Below are positions 44,124 to 53,701 of a stretch of DNA of 64,000 bases, one piece after another. The notes below the pieces were generated by a model. It did not search any database. It had not been told where the DNA came from and worked only from the letters and a program-made list of their open reading frames with translations. Made by a program: the position numbers and the translations under genes. Positions within the stretch are counted from its first letter, which is position 1. Each line of letters opens with the position of its first letter. The stretch is from the NCBI RefSeq assembly GCF_001886815.1, contig NZ_CP018099.1, positions 3,346,501 through 3,410,500 of the forward strand. The letters run 5' to 3'. The stretch is from Caldithrix abyssi DSM 13497. Lineage in GTDB: Bacteria; Calditrichota; Calditrichia; Calditrichales; Calditrichaceae.

Positions 44124-44537
44124 TTAACGAATCGAATCCAAATAATCCTGCAAAATAAAAACCGCCGCAATCTGATCGATTGTCTGGCGTTTTTTACTTG
44201 GTTTTTTACCCACACGATGCAAAACATCGTGTGCTCTTTTGGTGCTCAGACTCTCATCCACTTCAATAATCGGGATCGAAACATTTTTGCGTAATTTTTT
44301 GATTAAACGCAGAACTTCTTCTGTCTTTTTAGAGACATTTCCTTCCAGAGTATAAGGAACGCCGACGACAATTTTTGTGACGGACTGCTCAGATATGAGG
44401 TTTTGGATTTCTTCGACAAATAGTTTATAACCTTTCCAGGTTATGGTTTTTAAAGGATGGGCTAAAAAAGCCAGTTCATCGCTTACAGCAACACCCACCC
44501 TTTTGCTTCCAATATCCAGACCTAAAATTTTACCCAT
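44124..44537 (-). CDS. ruvX: Putative pre-16S rRNA nuclease / Holliday junction resolvase YqgF
   Basis: The protein has 137 residues. LGLDIGSKRVGVAVSD at the N-terminus holds the first catalytic Asp of the RNase H-like fold. VVGVPYTLEG and VDESLSTKRAHDVL supply the other acidic residues. It is a full-length member. The family processes 16S rRNA 5' ends and was earlier named a resolvase. It lies 18 bp upstream of aroF and 34 bp after the HU gene. Confidence 0.92.
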   Translation of the reverse strand: MGKILGLDIGSKRVGVAVSDELAFLAHPLKTITWKGYKLFVEEIQNLISEQSVTKIVVGVPYTLEGNVSKKTEEVLRLIKKLRKNVSIPIIEVDESLSTKRAHDVLHRVGKKPSKKRQTIDQIAAVFILQDYLDSIR

Positions 44538-44571
44538 GTATCTTAAAAATCAGGCTTGTGTGTTCTCCTGA

Positions 44572-44892
44572 TTATTGGTCTTCTTCTGGCGGCAGGGGTT
44601 CTTTAAGAACTTCTTTTAAAAGTTTCCCTGCCTTAAAATGGGTTTTTCGACGGGCAGGCACATAGATGATTTCGCCAGTGCGAGGATTTCTTGCTTTTGG
44701 TTTTGGCTTTGTTTTTTTCACTTCAAACACGCCAAAATCACGAATTTCTATTCTCACCTCCGGATCCGCTTCGCTGAGAATTTTGCGCAATACCGTAAAA
44801 ACCGCATCCACAAATTTTTCGGCAGTATAAATTTTTTCATTTAATTCCTGCGCTGTCCTTTTGGCTACATCTTTTTTCGTAACCGTCTTCAT
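44572..44892 (-). CDS. HU/IHF-family DNA-bending protein
   Basis: The protein has about 106 residues from the ATG at 44892, which follows GGAGG at good spacing. The TTG further upstream lies within that site. KTVTKKDVAKRTAQELNEK begins the helical dimer part. IEIRDFGVFEVKKTKPKPKA and RNPRTGEIIYVPARR form the DNA-binding arm with the expected RNPxTG turn. The tail is proline- and acid-rich (EPLPPEEDQ). It shapes the nucleoid and could also aid CRISPR integration, as IHF does elsewhere, but that is speculation. Confidence 0.93.
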   Translation of the reverse strand: MKTVTKKDVAKRTAQELNEKIYTAEKFVDAVFTVLRKILSEADPEVRIEIRDFGVFEVKKTKPKPKARNPRTGEIIYVPARRKTHFKAGKLLKEVLKEPLPPEEDQ

Positions 44893-44907
44893 AAAGCTTA
44901 CCTCCAA

Positions 44908-46112
44908 ATACCCATTAAACTTTTGAAATTATTAACTCTTACTTCTTCTGAAAATACAATTAATTCTTTTGCAAATCAAGATCAAAAGTTTAAAATTTAT
45001 TAATTATATTGAATTTAACTTTTAATAGACGCTTTTTTTGCTTTATTCGTCGGAATTTGGCCTGAATTTAAAGGCGGATCAGGTCGCTCGAACTGAAATT
45101 TTAAAAATAAAAAATGCGCAAATCCGTCCCGCTCCTGCAGCTCTATGGATGGAGCCGCTAACCTTAACTAAGGCCGCAACCAAAATCAACCGTAACGCGC
45201 GCAAAGTATTTTCTCGCAGATTACAATCATCGCAGAAAATGAATAAACAAATTATTTTAAGCAACCACAGAGAGCAAAGAATGTTAAAAATTAAATTGCC
45301 AGGGGAAGTTGAGCGTTCGGAGTTATTTCCAACGGTGATAGATATTTCCCGGCTGTCCATTAACTCATAAATTTGAGTTTGTTAGGGCAGAACCGAGCCT
45401 CTTACACTCTTACACTATTATACTCTGACACTTTTTCTGCCCAACGGTGGCAGGCATTGCCCGGAGTGGCCCTCACCCCCTGGCCCCCTCTCCCAGAATA
45501 AAAGTCTGGGAGAGGGGGAAGTTGAGCGTTCAGAGTTATTTCCAACGGTGATAGATATTTCCAGGCTGTCCATTAGCTCATAAATTTGAATTTGTTAGGG
45601 CAGAACAGAGCCCCTTAAACTCTTACACTATTATACTCTTACACTTTTTCTGCCCAACGGTGGCAGGCATTGCCCGGAGTGGCCCTCACCCCCTGGCCCC
45701 CTCTCCCAGAATAAAAGTCTGGGAGAGGGGGAAGTTTAGCGTTCGGAGTTATTTCCAACGGTGATAGATATTTCCCGGCTGTCCATTAACTCATAAATTT
45801 GAGTTTGCTAGGGCAGAACCGAGCCCCTTAAACTCTTATACTCTTTCACTTTTTCTGCCCAACGGTGGCAGGCATTGCCCGGAGTGGCCCTCACCCCCTG
45901 GCCCTCTCTCCCAGAATAAAAGTCTGGGAGAGGGGGAAGTTGAGCGTTCAGAGTTATTTCCAACGGTGATAGATATTTCCAGGCTGTCCATTAGCTCATA
46001 AATTTGAATTTGTTAGGGCAGACCCGAGCCTCTTACACTCTTATACTCTGACACTTTTTCTGCCCAACAATGGCAGGCATTGCCCGGAGTGGCCCTCACC
46101 CCCTGGCCCCCT
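44908..46112. repeat. Gene-free 1.2 kb with a tandem array of ~213-bp repeats
   Basis: 44908-45235 is AT-rich and holds the HU upstream region; nothing else is clear there. From 45236 a copy of the dispersed repeat begins (also at 20.9-21.1 kb). From about 45305 four tandem units follow, starting at 45305, 45518, 45731 and 45936, with steps of 213, 213 and 205 bp. Each carries GTTGAGCGTTC, TTCTGCCCAACGGTGGCAGG and (units 1-3) the hairpin CTCCCAGAATAAAAGTCTGG. The array is cut at 46112 by an IS110-type element and resumes at 47791. Open frames at 45038-45370 are not credible genes. Confidence 0.85.
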
Positions 46113-46350
46113 GATTTATTATAGTCAAATATTTTAATAATAAAGTTATTAACAATATGTTAATAACTGTAGAGGGTGTGGATATGTGGATAACTCATTT
46201 TTTACACACCTAACTCCTTTCTTTTTAATATGTTAATTATTGTGGATAACTTTTTCGCCTATTTTTTGAGATATTTTACCTTGTTCTACCCTGATATTCG
46301 AGAGTCTGTATTTTAACAGCTCTTATCTTACTTAATCGGAACTAAGGTAA

Positions 46351-46439
46351 ATATGACGGGAAGCCTTTTTTTGCTCTCTTACCGAAGGTCATACTATCTG
46401 TATGCCTTTATGGGGGGGCCGAAGGTCTTCCCGCCATAT
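46351..46439 (-). ncRNA. Candidate IS110-type bridge RNA segment
   Basis: A stem pairs ATATGACGGGAAG (46351-46363) with CTTCCCGCCATAT (46427-46439), one mismatch. Inside is a hairpin, CATAC-TATCT-GTATG (46390-46404), and an unpaired run GGGGGGGCC (46412-46420). Read on the transposase strand, that run is GGCCCCCCC and can pair with AGGGGGCC of the target flank over seven bases. IS110-family bridge RNAs carry such guide loops. This is a structural guess from one copy. Confidence 0.4.
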
Positions 46440-46454
46440 CTCAAATTGTTGCTT

Positions 46455-47696
46455 TTAGGCTGCTTTATTTGATTTTTTATAGCCTTCTATGTAGAAACTA
46501 TCATCTCTTACTAATGCAAAAATAATGGCTAATATCTTTCTGGATAACGCCGTTAAAGCCTTGGCGCTGGCCATCCCTTTCTCCTTATGTACCTGATAAA
46601 CTTCTTGTAAGATACCTCTACTTGCATTGATGGCTATATAAAAAAGAGCTTTTCTTAATAAACTCCGACCGCGTTTGCTTATGTGATGTTTACCTTTATG
46701 TTGGCCAGAACTGACTTCATACAGGTTTAATCCCGCTATCTTCTCTAACTCACGATAACTTTTATATCTGCGGATATCTCCTAACTCTCCTATTAAAATG
46801 GCTGCGATTATGGGTCCTATCCCTTTTATGGATAATATGTTCCTGCTGTATGGCACTTCTTTTAAATAATTCTCTATCTCATCCTTTAGTGACTTTTGAT
46901 AAGATTCTAAACGATCTATCTGATCAAGATGTATCTTGATCTCCATTACAATGGACCGGGTTCCTTCTTTGATGCCTCCGCTCATCTTAGCAGCTTCATA
47001 TAAAGCAAGGGCCTTTTCTTCACCTAATCGGTTTTTACTTACTGACTTTATTAGCTCTGTTAGCTTTGTTAAGCCTAAATCCAATATGAATTGAGGTAAA
47101 GTATAATGAGCCAAAAGATAACGTGAAGTCTTTGTAGTTAAATCTCTCATGACCTGAGAGAATTCCGGAAATATCTTAAATAACTGTCCCTCAATTCGAT
47201 TATAACTCCTTCGTAGATCTTCAAGTATTTTCTCTCTTAAATGAACCAATTCGCGTAATTCCGCAAAAATTCCCTCTGGGATGATTACTGTTAAATATTT
47301 GTTTAATTCTATTATATCTGCTATGACCTTTGGGTCTTTTTTATCTGTCTTATTGGGACTATTGTCCGTTAATTCTTTCAGGCGCTTGGTATGCATCGGA
47401 TTTATTTGTACAATCTCATAGCCCCTTCGATGTAGATAATGAATGAGCGCAAGCCCATAGCTGCCAGTGGATTCCAGGCCAAATAAACAATTCTTAAGAC
47501 CGGTCTTTGCTCTGAAGCTTTCTACTTTTTTTAAAAAATATTCGAATCCTTTACCTGTGTTAAAAAACTTAAACACTTCTAACTCCTGACCATCTTTTGT
47601 ACGTGCATAACCGTAATTAAATTTTTTGCCTATATCCACTGTAACTAATAAGGTTTCTTCGTTGAATTTTCTCTCTTTTTTGTTTATTTTCCCCAT
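46455..47696 (-). CDS. IS110-family transposase (DEDD recombinase)
   Basis: The protein has 413 residues and is intact. The N-terminal RuvC-like DEDD domain shows LLVTVDIGKKFNYGYA, CLFGLESTGSYGLALIHYL and TDKKDPKVIADIIE. The C-terminal Transposase_20 domain shows ILSIKGIGPIIAAILIGEL and ISKRGRSLLRKALFYIAI, with YEVSSGQHKGK carrying the probable catalytic Ser. Such enzymes recombine target and donor guided by an element-encoded RNA. The gene fills most of the element and is read on the minus strand. The ATG at 47696 follows GAAAGGAG. Confidence 0.9.
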   Translation of the reverse strand: MGKINKKERKFNEETLLVTVDIGKKFNYGYARTKDGQELEVFKFFNTGKGFEYFLKKVESFRAKTGLKNCLFGLESTGSYGLALIHYLHRRGYEIVQINPMHTKRLKELTDNSPNKTDKKDPKVIADIIELNKYLTVIIPEGIFAELRELVHLREKILEDLRRSYNRIEGQLFKIFPEFSQVMRDLTTKTSRYLLAHYTLPQFILDLGLTKLTELIKSVSKNRLGEEKALALYEAAKMSGGIKEGTRSIVMEIKIHLDQIDRLESYQKSLKDEIENYLKEVPYSRNILSIKGIGPIIAAILIGELGDIRRYKSYRELEKIAGLNLYEVSSGQHKGKHHISKRGRSLLRKALFYIAINASRGILQEVYQVHKEKGMASAKALTALSRKILAIIFALVRDDSFYIEGYKKSNKAA

Positions 47697-47790
47697 GACT
47701 ATGCTCCTTTCTTTTTTTTTAAATCAGCTTACAATTTAAGGAGTATAGTCTTTTCTTTCATCCTTTTGTTGACAACTATAATATAGTAAG

Positions 47791-48035
47791 CTCTCCCAGA
47801 ATAAAAGTCTGGGAGAGGGGGAAGTTGAGCGTTCAGAGTTATTTCCAACGGTGTAAGTGATTCCTGCGCTGGCCAGTTTTGGGCAAATGCGAGAAGAGGA
47901 ATGACAGGCCGGCGACCATTCAACTACTCAACCATCCAACTATTCAACCATTCAACCAATCCCGCCATGGTGCAACAGATGCTACGAAGGAAGTATTCTA
48001 ATCCCCAGGCTCTTTTGCTTGCCGATTGTCAACGC
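47791..48035. repeat. Remainder of the interrupted repeat, then short tandem repeats
   Basis: 47791-47855 continues the tandem unit broken by the IS110-type element. 47839-47920 then matches the end of the dispersed repeat at 20.89-20.99 kb (reverse orientation; CTGCGCTGGCCAGTTTTGGG). 47917-47962 holds short CAACCATTCAAC-like tandem units. No gene is seen before mutS ends at 48036. Confidence 0.7.
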
Positions 48036-50690
48036 TCATTCGATCAGTTTTTTCAACTCATCCAGCTTTTGCAGTGCTTGCAAGGGAGTCAGGTTGTTAA
48101 TATCGACCTTTTTTAATTCCTGTTTCACCTTTTTGCCCGTTTCTTTTTCCTCTTTTTCCCGGTCGTCAAAAAGGCTTAGTTGATTGGCGTCGTACGTGCG
48201 TCCGCTGCGCCGCATGGCTAAACGCGGTTTGCGTGTGGTGGGCGAAAGTTCATTGGCTTCCAGATTGGTTAAAATCTCTTTAGCCCGGGCAATGAGCGGC
48301 GCGGGCAAACCGGCCATCTGCGCCACGTAAATCCCGTATGAGTTATCGGATCCGCCGGGTACGATCTTGCGTAAAAAGATCACCTGATCTTTCCACTCTT
48401 CCACCGCCACGTTGTAATTTTTGATGCGCGGATAAAGCAGCGCCAGCTCGGTCAGCTCATGGTAATGGGTGGCAAACAGGGTTTTACAGCGCAATCGCGG
48501 CTCGCGGTAAATGTATTCGGCCACGGCCCAGGCAATGGACAGGCCGTCAAATGTGCTGGTGCCGCGACCGATTTCATCGAGTAAAATAAGGCTGCGCGGC
48601 GTGGCGTTGTTCAAAATATTGGCCGTCTCGTTCATCTCTACCAGAAACGTGCTCTCGCCTGAGGCCAGGTTGTCGGAGGCGCCCACGCGCGTAAAGATTC
48701 GATCTACAATACCAATTCGCGCCTTTGCCGCCGGCACGTACGAACCGATCTGAGCCATCAGCACAATCAATCCCACCTGACGCAAAAAGGTAGATTTACC
48801 GGCCATATTAGGGCCGGTAATAATCCAGATTTGCTCCGAATCGGGATCCAGGTAGGCGTCGTTGGCGATAAAATCCTCGCCGGGCGGCAGGGTCTTCTCC
48901 ACCACCGGATGGCGTCCTTCGCGAATTTCCAGCGCCCTGCTATCGTCTATTTCCGGCCGCACATAGTTGTTTTCGATGGCCGCTTGAGCTAAACTCAAAA
49001 AACAATCCAGCTCGGCGATCAACCGGCTGTTTAACTGAATGGGCTCCACGTAGCGGCCGACCTCTTCTCTAATTTCCTGAAACAGGCGGTATTCAAGTTC
49101 GTTGATCTTTTCTTCTGCGCCCAGAATTTTATCTTCCCACTCTTTCAGTTCCTGAGTGATAAAGCGCTCCGCATTGACCAGGGTCTGCTTTCGCACGTAT
49201 TCTGGCGGAATTTTATCTTTATGCACGTTGGTCACTTCGATGTAATAACCAAACACCTTGTTGTAATTAACCTTCAGCGTCGAAATGCCGGTGCGCTCCC
49301 GTTCTCTTTGCTGATACGCCAGCAGCCAGTCCTTACCCTGTTCAGAAATGGCGCGCAGTTCATCCAGCTCGGCATGGTAGCCGGCCCGAATGATACCACC
49401 TTCCTGCAGGGTGATCGGCGGATTTTCCACAATGGCCCGATCAATTTTTTCGGTGAGCGAATCAAGAATTTGAAAAGATTGAAAGTGCGCTTTTAACGTG
49501 TCGCAGGTTGTTTGATCGATGATCGCTTTTATGGGCACAATTTGTTTTAACGACTGGCCGAGGTTCAGCACGTCGCGGGCATTGGCGCGATTGGTGACAA
49601 TCTTCCCTAACAGGCGTTCCGTATCGAAAATCTGCTTCAATTCCGCAGCCAACTGCTCTCTTAATGGCGCATCACCTACCAATTCGCTAACAATGTCCAG
49701 CCGGTGATTGATCTCTTCCATGTCCAGCAGCGGTTGTTGAATCCACTGTTTAAATAGCCGGGCGCCCATGGGCGTTATGGTAAAATCGATGAAGTGCAAC
49801 AGAGTATTGCGCACGCCGCCGCCGGAGATGGATTCAGAAATTTCCAGGTTTCGGCGCGTACTTTCATCGAGCACCATGTATCTGGAGAGATTGACGCGCT
49901 GTAAATGGATGAAATGTTCAAGACGCGTTTTGTAATTTTCTTGCAAATAATGGATGACCACGCCGGCCGCAATAATGCCAGCCTGCATGTCTTCCACGCC
50001 AAAGCCTTTTAATGAATGGGTTTTAAAATGTTGCAGCAATAACTCGTACATGTAGTTGCGATCAAAAAGCCAGTCCTCGCGTTTGGTCAACAGGGCATTG
50101 AGATGGTTGGCGATTAATGTTTGCAGGGCATCCAGCCGGGAGGCGGCCACCAAAATTTCGCGCGGCTGGTAACGAATAAGCTGCTCAAGCAGGTTTTGCG
50201 CAGGGAACTCTGCCACCAGAAAGCTGCCGGTAGAAACATCCGCCACAGCTATTCCACAGATATCTTCTTCCAGATGCACGGCCACCAGGTAATTGTTGGA
50301 ACGGCTATCCAGCAGTTTGTCCGAAAGGGTGACGCCAGGCGAGGCGATTTCTACCACTTCCCGTTTTACCACGCCTTTAGCCGTTTTGGGGTCTTCTACC
50401 TGTTCGCAGATGGCAACGCGCAAACCGGCGTTTAATAGTTTCGGTAAATAATTGTCCAGCGCGTGGTACGGAAATCCGGCCAGCGGCACATCGGCCGTTT
50501 TGCCGTGCGCCCTTTTGGTTAATGCAATCCCCAGCGTTCTGGAAAGAATTTTGGCGTCTTCGTAAAAAGTTTCGTAAAAATCGCCCATACGGTAGAGCAG
50601 CAAAACGTCCTTGTAATCGGCCTTAATGCGCAGGTACTGCTCCATTAAAGGCGTGGTCTTATTTTCGTTTTTCTTTTTTCCCTTTTTCAT
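48036..50690 (-). CDS. mutS: DNA mismatch repair protein MutS
   Basis: The protein has 884 residues from the ATG at 50690 (a TTG two codons upstream is possible). The mismatch-binding N-terminus carries MEQYLRIKADYKDVLLLYRMGDFYETF with the FxE-type motif. The ATPase has TGPNMAGKSTFLRQ (Walker A, about residue 625), LLDEIGRGTSTFDGLSIAWA (Walker B) and FATHYHELTELA. It recognises mismatches and recruits MutL. The length is normal. It starts just after the sensor-kinase stop codon, so they share a transcript. There is no mutL in the window. Confidence 0.96.
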   Translation of the reverse strand: MKKGKKKNENKTTPLMEQYLRIKADYKDVLLLYRMGDFYETFYEDAKILSRTLGIALTKRAHGKTADVPLAGFPYHALDNYLPKLLNAGLRVAICEQVEDPKTAKGVVKREVVEIASPGVTLSDKLLDSRSNNYLVAVHLEEDICGIAVADVSTGSFLVAEFPAQNLLEQLIRYQPREILVAASRLDALQTLIANHLNALLTKREDWLFDRNYMYELLLQHFKTHSLKGFGVEDMQAGIIAAGVVIHYLQENYKTRLEHFIHLQRVNLSRYMVLDESTRRNLEISESISGGGVRNTLLHFIDFTITPMGARLFKQWIQQPLLDMEEINHRLDIVSELVGDAPLREQLAAELKQIFDTERLLGKIVTNRANARDVLNLGQSLKQIVPIKAIIDQTTCDTLKAHFQSFQILDSLTEKIDRAIVENPPITLQEGGIIRAGYHAELDELRAISEQGKDWLLAYQQRERERTGISTLKVNYNKVFGYYIEVTNVHKDKIPPEYVRKQTLVNAERFITQELKEWEDKILGAEEKINELEYRLFQEIREEVGRYVEPIQLNSRLIAELDCFLSLAQAAIENNYVRPEIDDSRALEIREGRHPVVEKTLPPGEDFIANDAYLDPDSEQIWIITGPNMAGKSTFLRQVGLIVLMAQIGSYVPAAKARIGIVDRIFTRVGASDNLASGESTFLVEMNETANILNNATPRSLILLDEIGRGTSTFDGLSIAWAVAEYIYREPRLRCKTLFATHYHELTELALLYPRIKNYNVAVEEWKDQVIFLRKIVPGGSDNSYGIYVAQMAGLPAPLIARAKEILTNLEANELSPTTRKPRLAMRRSGRTYDANQLSLFDDREKEEKETGKKVKQELKKVDINNLTPLQALQKLDELKKLIE

Positions 50691-50696
50691 AATCAA

Positions 50697-53654
50697 TTAA
50701 ATTTTAACTGGAATAATGGGTAAACTAAAGTAAAATGTACTCCCCTTCCCTGGTTCGCTTTCCAGCCAGACGCGACCGTTATGTAAAGAAATAATCTCTT
50801 TGCTAATAGCCAGTCCCAGGCCGGTTCCCTTTAACGAAGCATCCTTACCGGCCTCTGTTTGTTCGTATTTATTAAAAACTTTATCCTGCTCTTCGGGGGG
50901 AATGCCCACTCCCGTGTCTTTAACCGCCACATGAACGGCCATAATCTCTTCGTCGGTTAATTCGTTTTTCTCTTTGACCAGCCGGCTGGAAACGGTTACC
51001 TTGCCGCCTGGCCCGGTAAATTTGATGGCATTGCTCAGATAATTATTTAACACCTGTTCAATGCGCAGGCGGTCAAATTGCAAAAAGGAGATATTCTCGT
51101 CCAGATCCAATTCCATTTTTATATTCTTTTTGCGGGCCAGCATCTGGTAGTGTTTAAACACGGTTTCTATTAAGGCATTGATGGAATTGATCTCAATATT
51201 CAATTCAAAGCGTCCGGCTTCCAATTTGGAGGCGATCATGAAGTTGTCGATCAATTTAAGCACTTTATCCACATTTTCTTTGGCAATGCTCAAAAGTTCG
51301 GCCTGTTCAGAGGTTACATTGCCCACCACCTGATTGCGCACAATATCGATGTAGCCCTGAATGATGTTTAAAGGCGATCTCAGGTCGTGCACGATCATGG
51401 AATTAAAATCGGCTTTTAACTGTTCCAGCCTGCGTTGCGGCCTCAGGTCGGCCAGCACGCCGATAAAACCGGCTTTTTTAATGTTTTCGTAATAGGGCGT
51501 TAAATAAATGCGGAAGGGGATGTACTCGTTGTCATTGCTCATCAATTCAATTTCGATGCCGTCGCGCGAGAGCTTTTCCAGCTCTCTGGCGGACAGATTC
51601 TTTCGGGCCAGTTTGGAAATTTGATTTTCAAACTCAGCCCGTTTTTTCAGCGAACACAAATCATAAAAACTCTGGTCCAGCAGGGCGGTTTGATCTTTGT
51701 ATTTTAAGATGGAAACCAGGCTTTTATTGATATAGATGATCTTTCCTTTAAAGTCGCAGGTTACCAGGCCCATGGTCATGGTTTCGGCCAACAGGCGGTA
51801 TTTTTCTTCGGAATTTTTCAGATCGAGATAAAGCTTGGCGTTTTCCAGCACCACGGCCGCCTGGTTGGCAAAGTACTCCAGGCTGCGTACGCGATCCTCT
51901 CCGGGCCGGATGCGATCGACCGGATCGTTAACGGCAATGTAGCCCAGATGCCGGCCTTTACTGCGAATGGGAATGATCAGCCAGTCATCGTCATTCCATT
52001 CACGCCCTAAGGAGAGCTGAAACTGCAACTGGTCTTCCGGAGTGATGTTTTCTTTGCTCAGCTGATGATCATAGAAATAGGAATTGCTGATTCTAAACGA
52101 TTTATTGATCAAACTCGTAAAAAATCCGTTCTGATTAGCAGCCTTTATCTTTTCATAAGAGGCCGGGGTAACGCCATAGTAGCAAACGTTGTTGATTTGA
52201 CCGCTGTAGGGATCGACCTGATCGAGAATGACAATATTCCAGCCGAGCGTTCGGCGGATGGCAGTGGCAATTTTATTTAACAGCTCGTTAATATCGCTTT
52301 CCAGCGTCAGTTCTTTGCCCAGTTCAAAAATACGGTCCAGTTGCTTTAATGTTTTTTGCGCCTGTTTAACGATGCGGCTCTCTTCCAGCACGGCGGTGGC
52401 ATTGGCTATTAACTCTTCGCTTTCCATGATCTGATCGGGAGCAAATTGATGATCTTCTCTGGCCGTAGCCACGATCATCAGGCCCTTTTTCTCGCTTCCG
52501 ATTCTCAAGTTGTACAGAATGCCGCGTTTAAATTCTTTGCCGGTAACGTTTTTTAACATTTCTTTTACATCAGCAATCCCTGACTGATCAAAGTTGACCA
52601 CATAGCTGGAAATATCCGAATCCAGAAACTTTTCAATGGTCGGGTAATCTTTTAACAGAATAATGGGCGGTTTTTCCTGTTGAATGGAGGGCGCGCTGCC
52701 ATTCGGTTCAAAGAAGTACTGGGGATATAAAAACCTGAAGCCTTCGTGAAAATTAAAGAAGATGCTAATATCGCCATTCAAATGCTCAAGTAATTGCTGG
52801 TTTAAATGTCGGGCTACTTTGTCCTCGTTCATGCGTTTGAACAGGTAGCGGATTTCGGTGGTGTCGTCAGGCCGTTCGACAGTGGTCTCGCCTTTTAATA
52901 TTTCCGATACGCGTGCCTTTTCAATATTCGAAACAAAAAGCAGTTCGTTAAATCGGTCCCGGCTCAACTCCGTATCATTCTTAATTCCTATGAGAATAAG
53001 GCCAAACACTTTCGATCCGATCTTCCATGGAAATTGGTAGTAGGTTCTTGCCGCAATTCCTATGGTTGACAAAAAATTAACAACATATTCATCCGATAAT
53101 TTTTCGGCTTTTAAGTTGGGATGGGTTAAAAAATACTGCTGCCAGAACGGGATGCTCAACAGTTCATTTTTTATTTTGGTTTCCAATCGATTGCGCGATA
53201 CTACGGCGCTGAATTCATAATCCTTTTTCTTAACGTCGTAAATAAAATGAACGAGATAATCGGGATCGATCACCAACTGAATAAAATGATTAATCGCTTC
53301 ACCTAATTTATAAACGTCGTTGGTACTCAGGATGGAATATTGAAGTTCGACAATTTTTTGCAGATCCCACATTTTGCGCTCATAATTTAGGATTTTATCG
53401 CGCAATTCCATGTGGATCATAATCTTGATTTTTAATTCGCTAAAATTGGGCGTAAGATCGATGGTGTCGTCAATGCCCAGTTTTTTGATTTCCAGGCGTT
53501 CGAAAAGCTCCACATCCGGGATCATTACGATAATGGAAATCAATCGCCCTTCTTTTAATGATTTGATTTTCCTGATAATATCCTTGGCCGATGCGGTCAA
53601 AGCGGCGCCCCACAATATCAGATCCGGTTTCATAGATTTGGTAAGATTCAACAC
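50697..53654 (-). CDS. Sensor histidine kinase, 5' end removed by an insertion sequence
   Basis: The remaining 985 residues hold the last part of a pseudo-receiver (to about 90), coiled coil and GAF-like regions (about 110-610), a PAS domain (about 620-740; LVTCDFKGKIIYINKSLVSI), HisKA with H756 in MIVHDLRSPLN, and HATPase with NYLSNAIKF, VKDTGVGIP and GTGLGLAISKE. The first 39 codons lie beyond the IS1634-type element, at 55734-55807 and 53655-53697. Joined, they give a 1,024-residue protein in frame. A shortened kinase might still be made from ATG 53633 or the TTG at 53654. Its signal and response partner are unknown. It is soluble, with no membrane segment. Confidence 0.85.
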   Translation of the reverse strand: MLNLTKSMKPDLILWGAALTASAKDIIRKIKSLKEGRLISIIVMIPDVELFERLEIKKLGIDDTIDLTPNFSELKIKIMIHMELRDKILNYERKMWDLQKIVELQYSILSTNDVYKLGEAINHFIQLVIDPDYLVHFIYDVKKKDYEFSAVVSRNRLETKIKNELLSIPFWQQYFLTHPNLKAEKLSDEYVVNFLSTIGIAARTYYQFPWKIGSKVFGLILIGIKNDTELSRDRFNELLFVSNIEKARVSEILKGETTVERPDDTTEIRYLFKRMNEDKVARHLNQQLLEHLNGDISIFFNFHEGFRFLYPQYFFEPNGSAPSIQQEKPPIILLKDYPTIEKFLDSDISSYVVNFDQSGIADVKEMLKNVTGKEFKRGILYNLRIGSEKKGLMIVATAREDHQFAPDQIMESEELIANATAVLEESRIVKQAQKTLKQLDRIFELGKELTLESDINELLNKIATAIRRTLGWNIVILDQVDPYSGQINNVCYYGVTPASYEKIKAANQNGFFTSLINKSFRISNSYFYDHQLSKENITPEDQLQFQLSLGREWNDDDWLIIPIRSKGRHLGYIAVNDPVDRIRPGEDRVRSLEYFANQAAVVLENAKLYLDLKNSEEKYRLLAETMTMGLVTCDFKGKIIYINKSLVSILKYKDQTALLDQSFYDLCSLKKRAEFENQISKLARKNLSARELEKLSRDGIEIELMSNDNEYIPFRIYLTPYYENIKKAGFIGVLADLRPQRRLEQLKADFNSMIVHDLRSPLNIIQGYIDIVRNQVVGNVTSEQAELLSIAKENVDKVLKLIDNFMIASKLEAGRFELNIEINSINALIETVFKHYQMLARKKNIKMELDLDENISFLQFDRLRIEQVLNNYLSNAIKFTGPGGKVTVSSRLVKEKNELTDEEIMAVHVAVKDTGVGIPPEEQDKVFNKYEQTEAGKDASLKGTGLGLAISKEIISLHNGRVWLESEPGKGSTFYFSLPIIPVKI

Positions 53655-53701
53655 CTCTAACGTGTTGGGAGGAATAATGACGGAAAAACCGATCTCCTTA
53701 A

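Larger units (their letters stand above)
46113..47790 (-). mobile_element. IS110-family (IS1111-like) insertion sequence inside the tandem repeat
   Basis: Comparing the broken repeat with intact units places the ends exactly: the left flank stops at GGCCCCCT (46112) and the right flank resumes CTCTCCCAG (47791), with CT shared. The element is 1,678 bp, with 342 bp of non-coding DNA downstream of the transposase and 94 bp upstream. Subterminal, imperfect inverted sequences are visible (TTATTATAGTC near the left end and GACAACTATAATATAG near the right). The long 3' non-coding part fits the IS1111 subgroup. Confidence 0.75.

Noticed and set aside
45038-45370. Overlapping short frames on both strands (110 and 93 residues)
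   Set aside because: They fall in the dispersed repeat, and both contain repeat-derived sequence also found at 20.9-21.1 kb.
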